The translations under genes were made by a program, and so were the position numbers. From JACORV01 sp041484135 (GTDB lineage Bacteria; Gemmatimonadota; Gemmatimonadetes; Gemmatimonadales; JACORV01), in assembly GCA_041484135.1 (NCBI GenBank), contig JBGPHD010000104.1:1-11186 (forward strand): a DNA stretch of 11,186 bases, written 5' to 3'. The notes below the pieces were generated by a model. That model saw only the letters and a program-made list of their open reading frames with translations. It did not search any database and was not told the DNA's origin. This document shows positions 1 to 6,965 of this stretch, piece after piece. The first letter of the stretch is position 1, and each line of letters opens with the position of its first letter.

Positions 1-1
1 C

Positions 2-265
2 CACCTGATCCGGCGGGTCCACTCGGGCGACGCGTTCTACGCGCTCAGCGGCGCCGTCTCGCGCGCCGCGGCGGCCGCGGCCAACTCGAACGCCGTCGCG
101 TCCGAGTTGGATCTCACGCTGCGCTACCCGGTGGACCGCTACCTGCTGCTCGCCACCGGCTTCAGCTACGTCTCAGCGGGGACGTTCATCAAACAGGTCG
201 GGGCCGCGTCCGGCTCCACCAAGTCGATCCGCTTCGGCTACCTGACGCTGCAGTACACGTTGTAG
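2..265 (+). CDS. Alginate-export-family outer-membrane porin, C-terminal fragment
   Basis: This is the last 87 codons of a gene that begins left of the window; the frame is open from base 2 to the TAG at 263-265. The protein alternates polar and hydrophobic residues as outer-membrane beta-strands do. It contains DLTLRYPVDRYLLLATGFS, followed by a strand with a GTFIKQVG-type turn and a final strand ending YLTLQYTL. This layout is what I remember from the C-terminus of alginate export (Alginate_exp, AlgE-like) barrels. The terminal residue is Leu rather than the more usual aromatic. Such proteins are 16-18 strand outer-membrane channels, but in most phyla their substrate is unknown and not necessarily alginate. 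It is transcribed toward the minus-strand cluster, so it is probably a separate unit. Family call fairly sure; substrate not inferable. Confidence 0.72.
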   Translation, partial: HLIRRVHSGDAFYALSGAVSRAAAAAANSNAVASELDLTLRYPVDRYLLLATGFSYVSAGTFIKQVGAASGSTKSIRFGYLTLQYTL

Positions 266-287
266 CGGGGTCAGGATGCAGGGTGTG

Positions 288-320
288 GGGTGTCGGGCGG
301 CCGGTCGGCGCCCGGCACCC
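288..320. terminator. GC-rich hairpin between convergent genes, possible bidirectional terminator
   Basis: Bases 288-299 (GGGTGTCGGGCG) pair with 309-320 (CGCCCGGCACCC) to give a 12-bp stem containing one T-G wobble and a 9-nt loop (300-308). The hairpin sits in the 54-nt gap between the porin stop (263-265) and the stop codon of the adenylation gene (320-322), which it touches by one base. No T-run follows on either strand, so it is not a textbook Rho-independent terminator. It may act as a 3'-end stabiliser or a U-tract-less terminator. The stem is seen directly; the function is inferred from position. Confidence 0.5.
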
Positions 321-1888
321 TACGCCGTCTTCTGGAGGTGCTCCCGGACCAGCGTCGGGCGATCCACCTTGCCCGTCGACGTCTTGGGCAGGGCGTCGCA
401 GAACTCGACCATCTCCGGGACCATGTACTTGGGGAGCCGCGCGCCGCAGTGCTGCTGGACCTCCTGGGCGGTCAGCGCTCCGGCGGGATCCGTCACGACG
501 AACGCCTTGAGCCGGTTCCCCACTTCGTCATCGGGGATGGGCACGATGGCCGCCTCCGTGATGCGCGGATGGGCGTAGAGGGCCGTCTCGACCTCCCCCA
601 GCTCGATGCGGTACCCCTTGCTCTTCACCATGTTGTCCCGCCGGCCCACGTAGTAGTAGACGCCGTCCTCGCGCGGGATCACGATGTCCCCCGTTTTCAC
701 GCAGAGCTCGTGCGCCGGCCCGGGGAGCGGGTTCCTGACCAGGAGCTTCGCGGTCTTCTCCGCATCCCCCCAGTAACCCGAACAGAGCCCCGGCCCCCGC
801 GCGTAGAGCTCGCCCTCCTCGCCTGGCTGAGCCCGCTCGCCCTGGTCGGTGAGCGCGAAGACGTCGTAGTTCGCGATGGCGCGCCCGATGGGCACCGGCT
901 GATCGCGCTCCGGCCCCACATCGGCGTCGGTCACGTCGTAGGCGGTGCAGACGTTCGTCTCGGTGGGGCCGTACAGGTTGGCCATCCGGACGCCTAACGT
1001 CCGGTGGACCTGGCGCAGGTACTTGATCGGGAAGACCTCGCCCGCGAACAGCACCGCGCGCAGATCGGGGAAGGCCAGTTTGGCCAGGTTGCCGCGGAGC
1101 AGCATCATCGTGAGCGTCGAGGGCACGCAGTACGCCACGGTGATCCGCTGGTCCCGGAGGAACTCGGCAAGGCGGATGGGGAAGGTGGAGAGCTTCTCGG
1201 GCACCGGCACGACCGTGCCGCCGGCCTTCACCGTCGTGAAGATGTCGAAGATCGAGAGGTCGAAGTGGAGCGGCGCGTGATTCCAGACCACGTCGCGCTC
1301 GGTCATACCGTATGCGCCGTGGGTCCAGTCCACGAAGGTGAACGCCGCCCGGTGGGAGATCATCACGCCCTTGGGCGTGCCGGTGGAGCCCGAGGTGTAC
1401 AGGACGTAGGCGAGGTCCGTGTCCACCCCGCCGGCGCCGGGCCCGCGCGGCGCCAGATGCGCCAGCTCCGACCAGCGGAGCACCTCCACGCCCGGCGGCA
1501 TGGCCGCCGGCACCGCCCCGTCTTCATCCACCAGGATCGCCGCGGTGAGGTCGGGAGCGGGCGAATCCGGCGTGGCCGCCGCGAGGGACTCGAGCTTCTG
1601 CGCCGTCGTGACGAGGTGCCGGATCCCGCAGTCGCGCATGATGGCGGCCACCCGGGCCCGCGGCGAGAGCGGATCCAGCGGCACGTAGATGCCGCCCGCC
1701 TCGAGGATCGCGAAGACGCTCACCACCGAGCGCGCGGACTTGTTGAACCAGATCCCGACCCGGTCGCCGCGGCGCACGCCGTGGGCCGTGAGCGCGGCGG
1801 CGAGCTTACCTACCTGGGCAGCAAGATCGCCATAACGCAGCTCGTCCGCGCCGAACCGCACCGCGATCCGGTCCGGGAATCGGGACAC
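320..1888 (-). CDS. pltF-like: Stand-alone adenylation enzyme, probable L-prolyl-[carrier protein] ligase (PltF type)
   Basis: ANL-superfamily enzyme of 522 aa. It would activate an amino acid as its adenylate and load it on a carrier protein, here probably L-proline on the 80-aa carrier at 6966-7208. Visible core motifs are A3 LYTSGSTGTPKG (163-174), A5 NLYGPTE (304-310), A7/A8 around TGD (399-401) and GRRDNMVKSKGYRIELGEVE (415-434), and A10 KTSTGK with catalytic Lys507. Aligning with GrsA by eye gives pocket residues D210, L211, F214, Y253, L280, A282, L305, V313, C314, K507. The code DLFYLALVCK is nearly the DLLYLALVCK I recall for PltF/CloN4-type prolyl ligases. There are no fused condensation or carrier domains, as expected for this type. 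The GTG start at 1888 leaves the N-terminus short: the open frame upstream continues with family-like residues, so the true start may be a CTG near 1924. Last gene of the operon, behind the ABC ATPase. Adenylation function is near certain; proline is inferred. Confidence 0.9.
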   Translation of the reverse strand: MSRFPDRIAVRFGADELRYGDLAAQVGKLAAALTAHGVRRGDRVGIWFNKSARSVVSVFAILEAGGIYVPLDPLSPRARVAAIMRDCGIRHLVTTAQKLESLAAATPDSPAPDLTAAILVDEDGAVPAAMPPGVEVLRWSELAHLAPRGPGAGGVDTDLAYVLYTSGSTGTPKGVMISHRAAFTFVDWTHGAYGMTERDVVWNHAPLHFDLSIFDIFTTVKAGGTVVPVPEKLSTFPIRLAEFLRDQRITVAYCVPSTLTMMLLRGNLAKLAFPDLRAVLFAGEVFPIKYLRQVHRTLGVRMANLYGPTETNVCTAYDVTDADVGPERDQPVPIGRAIANYDVFALTDQGERAQPGEEGELYARGPGLCSGYWGDAEKTAKLLVRNPLPGPAHELCVKTGDIVIPREDGVYYYVGRRDNMVKSKGYRIELGEVETALYAHPRITEAAIVPIPDDEVGNRLKAFVVTDPAGALTAQEVQQHCGARLPKYMVPEMVEFCDALPKTSTGKVDRPTLVREHLQKTA

Positions 1889-1924
1889 CGTCTCCGGCAG
1901 CAGGTGCTGAAGGAGGTAGATCAG
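1889..1924 (-). other. Probable N-terminal extension of the adenylation gene with non-ATG/GTG start
   Basis: In the same frame immediately upstream of the GTG at 1888 the sequence reads L-I-Y-L-L-Q-H-L-L-P-E-T before V-S-R-F-P-D-R. A leucine-rich helix directly before the RFPDR segment is the usual N-terminus of adenylation enzymes (pattern HLL...V.RFPD), so it looks coding. The frame stays open back into the ATPase gene but has no ATG, GTG or TTG here. The CTG at 1924-1922 has a purine-rich GAAGG a few bases upstream and lies about 25 nt after the ATPase stop. The GTG at 1888 has only a GGAG with 3-nt spacing. The choice of CTG is inference. Confidence 0.5.
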
Positions 1925-1949
1925 GAGGCCGCCTTCGGCCTGACCTTGC

Positions 1950-2738
1950 TCACGCGGTCCCGGCGGGATCTGCCGCGTGGTCGAAGCTCCCGTCGGGCGG
2001 GACGCCCAGCTCCACGAGGACCTCGGCCTTGAAGCGGGTGATATCGCCTCCCACCAAGCGGCGCGGCCGCGGGAAGGGCACTTCCACGATCCGCTGGATG
2101 CGCGCCGGGCGCGGCGTGAAGACGATGATGCGGTCGGCGAGGTAGACGGCCTCGTGCACGTCGTGGGTGACGAGGACCGCTGTGTGGCGCTCGGCCGTCA
2201 GGATGCGCAGCAGCTCGGTCTGGAGCTTGATGCGCGTCAGGGCGTCGAGCGCACCGAAGGGCTCGTCCATGAGCAGGATGTCCGGCTTTACCACCAGGGC
2301 CCGGGCGAGCTCCAGGCGCTTCAGCATGCCACCGGAGAGCTGGTAGGGGTACGTCGCATCGAACCCCTTGAGGCCCACCAGGTCCACATAGTGCAACGCG
2401 AGCCGCCGCTTCTCCTCTTCCGGGATCCCGTCCTGCACGAAGGTGAGGTTGCGGCGGGCCGTGAGCCAGGGGAAGACCGACGCGTGCTGCGGGATCAGGA
2501 TCCGCTTCCGATCGGGCGCCACGACCGGCACCCCGTCCACCGACACCGTGCCGCTGTCGGGCTTCTCGAAGCCCGCCAGAACATCCAGGAACGTGGACTT
2601 CCCGCAGCCGGACGGGCCCACCAGCGCGACGAACTCCCCGTCCTTGACCTCGAGGTCCACGTTGTCGATGACTTCCAGGCGCCCGTTCTTCGTGGGGAAC
2701 GACTTGAAGATCCCCTTGGCGGATATGCTACCGGCCAT
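1950..2738 (-). CDS. ABC transporter ATP-binding protein, NitT/TauT (nitrate/sulfonate) type
   Basis: Cytoplasmic ATPase subunit of 262 aa, the usual length for the SsuB/TauB/NrtD group. Walker A is GPSGCGKST (41-49), the Q-loop glutamine is in LIPQHASVF (Q84), the ABC signature is LSGGM (134-138, Met in place of the common Gln), Walker B is ILLMDE (154-159) followed by the D-loop, and the switch histidine is H192 in VTHDVHEA. All catalytic elements are intact. Its ATG lies inside the end of the permease gene (11-nt overlap), so translation is probably coupled. With the permease and binding protein it forms a complete transporter. The family handles small anions, sulfonates and vitamin precursors; the cargo here is unknown. 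Confidence 0.95.
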   Translation of the reverse strand: MAGSISAKGIFKSFPTKNGRLEVIDNVDLEVKDGEFVALVGPSGCGKSTFLDVLAGFEKPDSGTVSVDGVPVVAPDRKRILIPQHASVFPWLTARRNLTFVQDGIPEEEKRRLALHYVDLVGLKGFDATYPYQLSGGMLKRLELARALVVKPDILLMDEPFGALDALTRIKLQTELLRILTAERHTAVLVTHDVHEAVYLADRIIVFTPRPARIQRIVEVPFPRPRRLVGGDITRFKAEVLVELGVPPDGSFDHAADPAGTA

Positions 2739-3483
2739 ACCGCCACCGCACTTCCTCGAGGTTGTCGAACCGTTTCATCAGCGAATCGAGCACGAGACCG
2801 ATGACGCCGATGATGGCCATGGACGCGACCACCAGGTCGTACCGGTTCCCGGCGTTGCGCGAGTCGATGATGAGGTAGCCCAGCCCGCTGTTGATCGCCA
2901 CCATCTCCGCGGCCACGACCACGAGCCACGCGACCCCGAGCCCGATGCGCATGCCGGTGATCACCTGCGGCAAGGCCGCGGGGAACACCACCTGGCGCAG
3001 CAACCGGTGGCCGGTGATGCCGAAGTTCTGGGCCGCGCGGACGAACTGCTTCTCGACCGCCTGGACGCCGGAGGCCGTCCCGACCACCATCGGGAAGAAC
3101 GACGCGAGGAAGATGAGGAACATCGGCGAGAGGTTGCCCACGCCGAACCACAGGATGGCGAGCGGGATCCAGGCGATGGGCGAAATGGGCCGTAGCAGCT
3201 GGATCACGGGGTTGAGCGCCAGGTACAGTCCCGGGAACCACCCCATGAGCACGCCGAGCGGCACGGCGATCGCCGCGGCCAGCAGGTACCCGACCGCGAC
3301 CCGCATCAGCGACGCCGAGACATGCTTCACCAGCTCGCCGTTCTTGGCGATCTCGATCAGACCGGTCAGGGTCTGCCCCGGCGTCGGGAAGAACGGCGTG
3401 TGGCTCACGACCACCGCGACCCACCACGCCGCCACCAGCACGGCGACGACCAAGAGGGGCAAGATGTACCGCAGCCTACTCAT
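2728..3483 (-). CDS. ABC transporter permease, NitT/TauT type
   Basis: Inner-membrane permease of 251 aa, typical of SsuC/TauC/NrtB proteins. About six hydrophobic segments are visible, starting with residues 7-26 and including one around 62-82 and a last one near 218-233. The cytoplasmic EAA loop that docks on the ATPase spans about 149-185 (RAAQNFGITGHRLLRQVVFP, then an LPQ..TGMRIGLG stretch) and is followed by AAEMVAINSGLGYLI. The ATG at 3483 overlaps the end of the binding-protein gene by 8 nt, and its own end overlaps the ATPase start by 11 nt. These overlaps mark the three genes as one translationally coupled module. Nothing in the permease itself indicates the substrate. Confidence 0.95.
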   Translation of the reverse strand: MSRLRYILPLLVVAVLVAAWWVAVVVSHTPFFPTPGQTLTGLIEIAKNGELVKHVSASLMRVAVGYLLAAAIAVPLGVLMGWFPGLYLALNPVIQLLRPISPIAWIPLAILWFGVGNLSPMFLIFLASFFPMVVGTASGVQAVEKQFVRAAQNFGITGHRLLRQVVFPAALPQVITGMRIGLGVAWLVVVAAEMVAINSGLGYLIIDSRNAGNRYDLVVASMAIIGVIGLVLDSLMKRFDNLEEVRWRYGR

Positions 3484-4594
3484 TATGGCGTGCCGAATCC
3501 AGGTTGACGGTGATGTTGTGGTGATGGCGGATGAAGCTCTCGTCCGTGTAGGTCTCGTACGGGATGGGGTGGTTGATGATCCCCGTGAACCTCCCCAGCT
3601 CCATCAGGCTGTCCAGCTGCGACCGGATGAGCCGCAGGTCCCCGTACGTCACCCGGTCCCGCGGGTGCTCGAGGACGTAGCGGATGAGGGTGGAGTCGGT
3701 GTTGAAGTACTGCGGCCGGCTGGCGACGTTGGCCGCGAGCACCCGGTTGACCGAGTCGCGGTCCAGCCAGACCCCGGCCGACATCACGTTGTCCACCAGG
3801 TACTGGATCATCGGACGCGTGGTGGCGATGTGGTCCACCCGCACGGCCAGCACGCAGCAGATGTAGTCGGGCCAGTCCTGGCGGGTCCAATGCAGCACCC
3901 GGCCGGTGCCGTCACGCTCGGCCTTGGCGCCCCAGGGCTCGCCCGTGGCGTAGGCATCCACCGCGCCCGCGCCCATTGCCGCCGGCATGTCCGGGGGCGC
4001 CATCTCGATCAGGGTGACCTGACTCTCGGTGACGCCATACTGCCGCATCAGCCGGTGCACATAGAGGTTGTCCACCGCGAACCGGCTCGGGATCGCTATC
4101 CGCTTGCCGCGCAGATCGCCGAGATTGCGCGCGGTGCTGTTCTTGGGGACCATGATCACCGCACCCGAACGGTGCCCGAGAGCCACGACCCGGATGGGCA
4201 GACCCTTGTCGGCCAGGTCCATCGCCAACGGGGCGAGCAGGTACGCGGCGTCCAGGTGTCCCGAGATCAGCGCTTCCTTGATCTCCGGCCAGCCGCTGTA
4301 ACGCGTGAAGTGGGCGACGATGGGGCCGAGGCTGTCCCGGATGCTCATGGTGTCGGCCCCGGGGCCGCTCATCATACCCGCCATGGAGGCGTTGTTCTGC
4401 ATCGTCATGCAGGCGATCGGGCCCGTCAGGTTGCAGGTGACCGGCAGCGCGCCGACCTCGATCGTCCGCACCGCCTGGCCCGACGCGGTGCGCGTCGGCC
4501 CTCGGTCGCTCGGATTGACCACCACATACACACCGATGATCGCGGCCACGAAAGCCACCGCCGCCACCGCCAGGACCACACGTCTGTTCTGCAT
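3476..4594 (-). CDS. NrtA/TauA-like ABC substrate-binding protein, membrane-anchored, Met-rich insert
   Basis: Protein of 372 aa. Residues 6-27 form one hydrophobic segment after a basic MQNRR start. No lipobox Cys follows, so it is either an uncleaved membrane anchor or a signal peptide. The mature part has family features: GWPEIKEALISGHLDAAYLL (101-120), LADKGLPIRVVALGHRSG (127-144), LRGKRIAIPSRFAVD (161-175) and GAVDAYATGEPWGAKA (210-225), as in NrtA/NMT1-like periplasmic binding proteins (SBP_bac_11 type). Residues 54-83 are unusual: two Cys and six Met, including CMTM and MAGMM, lie where homologues normally have the first ligand loop. There is also YICCVLAV (244-251) and HHH (357-359). 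Ligand unknown; nitrate, sulfonate, bicarbonate or a vitamin precursor are family possibilities, and a soft metal cannot be excluded. A strong ribosome-binding site supports the start. Confidence 0.88.
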   Translation of the reverse strand: MQNRRVVLAVAAVAFVAAIIGVYVVVNPSDRGPTRTASGQAVRTIEVGALPVTCNLTGPIACMTMQNNASMAGMMSGPGADTMSIRDSLGPIVAHFTRYSGWPEIKEALISGHLDAAYLLAPLAMDLADKGLPIRVVALGHRSGAVIMVPKNSTARNLGDLRGKRIAIPSRFAVDNLYVHRLMRQYGVTESQVTLIEMAPPDMPAAMGAGAVDAYATGEPWGAKAERDGTGRVLHWTRQDWPDYICCVLAVRVDHIATTRPMIQYLVDNVMSAGVWLDRDSVNRVLAANVASRPQYFNTDSTLIRYVLEHPRDRVTYGDLRLIRSQLDSLMELGRFTGIINHPIPYETYTDESFIRHHHNITVNLDSARHNE

Positions 4595-4599
4595 CGCTG

Positions 4600-4608
4600 C
4601 CCCTCCTC
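4600..4608 (-). promoter_or_regulatory. Strong ribosome-binding site for the ABC binding protein
   Basis: The minus strand reads GAGGAGGGG, ending 5 nt before the ATG at 4594. It is the longest anti-16S match seen at any start in the operon, whereas most other genes here overlap or have weak sites. It fixes the start of the binding protein. High expression of this subunit relative to permease and ATPase is normal for ABC importers. Confidence 0.7.
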
Positions 4609-4620
4609 TAGAACGTCTGC

Positions 4621-5934
4621 CTAGAAGATGATCTCGTCCAGCGCCCGATACCGGCTCGACGTCACCTTGTCACCACCGCGGTCCTTCACCATCTCCTTCA
4701 CGTTCTCGTTCCGAGTCGTGAGGGTGGCGACGACGAACATCAGCTCTTTTTCGAGGGTACTCTCGAACTGTACGGTCGCCCGCGCCAAGTCGCTAGCAGC
4801 GCCGCGCGAGGTGTACAGCGGGAGCGCGAGCGCCCGCGACATCTCCAGCCGGCCCGACACCTGGCTGGCGTAGATCCCCTGGTTGCCCGCCGTCGTCTCG
4901 GCCCTCCTGAAGGAGCGATCGATCGCCCAAGCGGCCGCCCAGGCCGAGTACATCGCGAACACGATCCCGACGGAGAAGATGGGGTCCACGAAGGCGGCGG
5001 CATCACCGATCAGGAAGTAGCCCGGCCCCGCCAGCACGGCGTTCCGGTACGAGTAATCGCGGATGACGTGGAACGTGCCTTCCTTGTACCTGGCGCTCTC
5101 CAGCAGGCGGTTCAGGTACGGGATCTCGGCGCACTTGCGCAGGAAGTACTGCTCCAGCGCCTCGTCGCTCTCCTTGACGGCCTTCAGCTTCTCCTGCGGC
5201 ATGACGAGGCCGACGCTCGTGCTGGTGCGGAGCGGGATGTGCCAGAGCCAGCCCCACTCGCCGAGCTCGTCCACGGAGCACACGAACGTGGTGGGCGGTT
5301 CGGTCTTGAGCGCCGAGAACGGGTGCACCTTGCCGCCCAGGCCGATGTACTTGGAGTTGTCGAAGTAGCCCCAGATGCTCATGAACCGGAAGCCGTCATC
5401 GATGACACGGGTGCCGGTCTGCTTGGCGAGCACGGCGTTCTGGCCGCTGGCGTCGATGACGAAGCGGCACTCGAGGGTCCCGACGGTGTCCTCGCCGGTG
5501 GCGCGGAACGACACCCGGGTGCGCCCGCCTGCGTCGAGGTCCACCTTGAGCACCGCGACCTCCTCGAACACCTGGACCCCCTGCGTCCTGGCGTGCAGGA
5601 GCACGATGTGGTCGAACCGGTCCCGCTCCACGTGCAGCGCCGGTCGCTTGAAGCCGAAGTCGCTGAACGCCATCTGGCGGATGGCGCCATTCCAGACCAC
5701 GGTGCCGCCCGTCTTATGGATGAAGCCTTCGGCCTCGAGGGGCGCGGTGGCCCCCGACATGTCGCAGTACTTCCAGAAGTGCGGGATCAGGCTCTCGCCC
5801 ACCACGTACCGCGGGTGCTTCTCCTTGTCGAAGAGCACCACGCTGTAGCCCTTGCGGGCGAGGAGGGTGGCGGCGGTGGAGCCGGCCGGTCCGCCGCCGA
5901 TCACGGCGACGTCGCAACGGGCGGGAACGTTCAT
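4621..5934 (-). CDS. FAD-dependent halogenase-like protein 2
   Basis: Flavoprotein of 437 aa in the flavin-dependent halogenase / aromatic monooxygenase superfamily. The FAD-binding Rossmann motif is GGGPAGS (13-19), with a GESLIPHFW segment (46-54) and the second FAD motif GDAAAFVDPIFSVG (310-323). The two halogenase markers are present: Lys74 in FIHKTGGTVVWNG, aligning with the lysine that channels hypohalous acid, and WLWHIP (229-234), the WxWxIP motif. The short N-terminal motifs and length fit the carrier-protein-dependent (PltA/Bmp2/CndH-like) branch rather than tryptophan halogenases. Its expected substrate is the pyrrolyl group on the 80-aa carrier. It lies 9 nt after the acyltransferase gene and 26 nt before the binding-protein gene. 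It has only moderate identity to the other halogenase-like protein, so it is not a recent duplicate. A flavin-dependent hydroxylase role is the main alternative; the reduced flavin must come from elsewhere. Confidence 0.82.
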   Translation of the reverse strand: MNVPARCDVAVIGGGPAGSTAATLLARKGYSVVLFDKEKHPRYVVGESLIPHFWKYCDMSGATAPLEAEGFIHKTGGTVVWNGAIRQMAFSDFGFKRPALHVERDRFDHIVLLHARTQGVQVFEEVAVLKVDLDAGGRTRVSFRATGEDTVGTLECRFVIDASGQNAVLAKQTGTRVIDDGFRFMSIWGYFDNSKYIGLGGKVHPFSALKTEPPTTFVCSVDELGEWGWLWHIPLRTSTSVGLVMPQEKLKAVKESDEALEQYFLRKCAEIPYLNRLLESARYKEGTFHVIRDYSYRNAVLAGPGYFLIGDAAAFVDPIFSVGIVFAMYSAWAAAWAIDRSFRRAETTAGNQGIYASQVSGRLEMSRALALPLYTSRGAASDLARATVQFESTLEKELMFVVATLTTRNENVKEMVKDRGGDKVTSSRYRALDEIIF

Positions 5935-5943
5935 CGGATCATC

Positions 5944-6954
5944 CTAGAGGACATACCGGTCGCTGAGCGACCGCTGGGTCCAGGTCGTCATGGTCTCGAA
6001 GAGATGGGGCACGGTGAGGTGCTGCCACCCGGCCAGGTCCGCGCGGATGTGCTTCTCGAGCAGGCCGGCGTAGCGTTGCACCCGCTCCTGTACGTCGTGC
6101 TTCGGCTGCCCGGTCTTGGGCACGGTGAAGGGTTCCTCGATAAGCATCCGCACGCCGAACGGCGGCCGGCCCACCATGAACGCGGGCACGATGACCGCGC
6201 CGGTGCTCCGCGCCATGCCCATCGCCCCGGTGGTGAACGGCACGCGCCGGCCCATGAACTCGACCTCGACGAAGCTGGCCGAGTGCCACCCGTCGCCGGT
6301 CATCCCGACGGCCGTGTTCTGGGCGAACCGCTCGACGATGGGCCGGATGTTGAACTGCGCGAAGAACGCGCCCAGCTGCTCGCGGAGGCTTCCCCGCCCC
6401 GCCAGCCGGTCGGCGAGCATGCGCACCTGCGTCTGCAGCCAGGGGTCCTTCATCGTCGGCATCGCGATCCGGATGTCGTAGCCCTTGCGGCGCAGGAGCA
6501 CCACTGCGACGAAGAGCATCACCGAGTTGAGGTGCGAACCGAGGAAGACGACGCCCTTCTTCTGCGCGTACGCCCGGTCGAGCCGGTCCAGCCCCTCGAT
6601 GGGCATGACCCGGGCGAGCGTCTCGTCGCTCATCCGCGGCGCGAGCATGACCAGCAGGTTCTGGAGCTGCTGGTTCTCGAAGAACTCGCGGGTGTGCCGC
6701 TCCGCCTCGCCGGCACCCGCCCCGGCGCCGAGGATATCGGCGATGTTGGCCCGCACCGCTTCACACACCGGGCCGCCGCGCCGGTATTGCGCCCGGCCGC
6801 GCAGCCGCGCCAGCGCGAAGAGCCAGCGGGTCGGGACCAGCGGGTAGATGAGGTAGGCGAGGTCCCCGAGACTGGCGAGCGGCCTCGGCGGGGGCGCGCT
6901 CGTCTTCCCGGCCGGCGCGGGAGCCGCTGGCGGCGAGGAGGCCACGGCCGTCAT
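5944..6954 (-). CDS. LpxL/HtrB-family acyltransferase-like protein with altered catalytic motif
   Basis: Protein of 336 aa resembling lipid A late acyltransferases and related lysophospholipid acyltransferases. After an Ala/Pro-rich N-terminus (1-26), residues 27-50 could form the membrane-associated helix. The family core is visible: KKGVVFLGSHLNSVML (132-147) holds the motif histidine H141. This is followed by a TGDGWHSASFVEVEFMGR block (219-236) and GAMGMARSTGAVIVPAFM (243-260), matching the typical F.G...p.g.a.lA...ga.vvP pattern. The acidic partner of the HX4(D/E) motif is missing, because position 146 is Met. It starts 11 nt after the carrier-protein stop, without a clear ribosome-binding site. 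Since the operon has no thioesterase or condensation domain, it could transfer the carrier-bound acyl group to a lipid or sugar acceptor. That role is inference. It could also be inactive as a classical acyltransferase. Confidence 0.8.
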   Translation of the reverse strand: MTAVASSPPAAPAPAGKTSAPPPRPLASLGDLAYLIYPLVPTRWLFALARLRGRAQYRRGGPVCEAVRANIADILGAGAGAGEAERHTREFFENQQLQNLLVMLAPRMSDETLARVMPIEGLDRLDRAYAQKKGVVFLGSHLNSVMLFVAVVLLRRKGYDIRIAMPTMKDPWLQTQVRMLADRLAGRGSLREQLGAFFAQFNIRPIVERFAQNTAVGMTGDGWHSASFVEVEFMGRRVPFTTGAMGMARSTGAVIVPAFMVGRPPFGVRMLIEEPFTVPKTGQPKHDVQERVQRYAGLLEKHIRADLAGWQHLTVPHLFETMTTWTQRSLSDRYVL

Positions 6955-6965
6955 CGCGGGGCGGC

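Noticed and set aside
1950..4594. Nitrate assimilation transporter
   Set aside because: No nitrate/nitrite reductase or regulatory genes are nearby, and the binding protein has an unusual Met/Cys insert. The family resemblance alone does not fix the substrate.
4621..5934. Geranylgeranyl-reductase-like call for the FAD proteins
   Set aside because: The generic FAD motifs allow it, but the lysine near residue 74 and the WxWxIP motif in both proteins, together with the carrier-protein context, favour flavin halogenases.
5944..6954. Housekeeping lipid A acyltransferase (LpxL/LpxM)
   Set aside because: The acidic residue of the HX4(D/E) motif is replaced by Met, and the gene is buried in a biosynthetic operon next to a carrier protein. 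Only family-level similarity is claimed.
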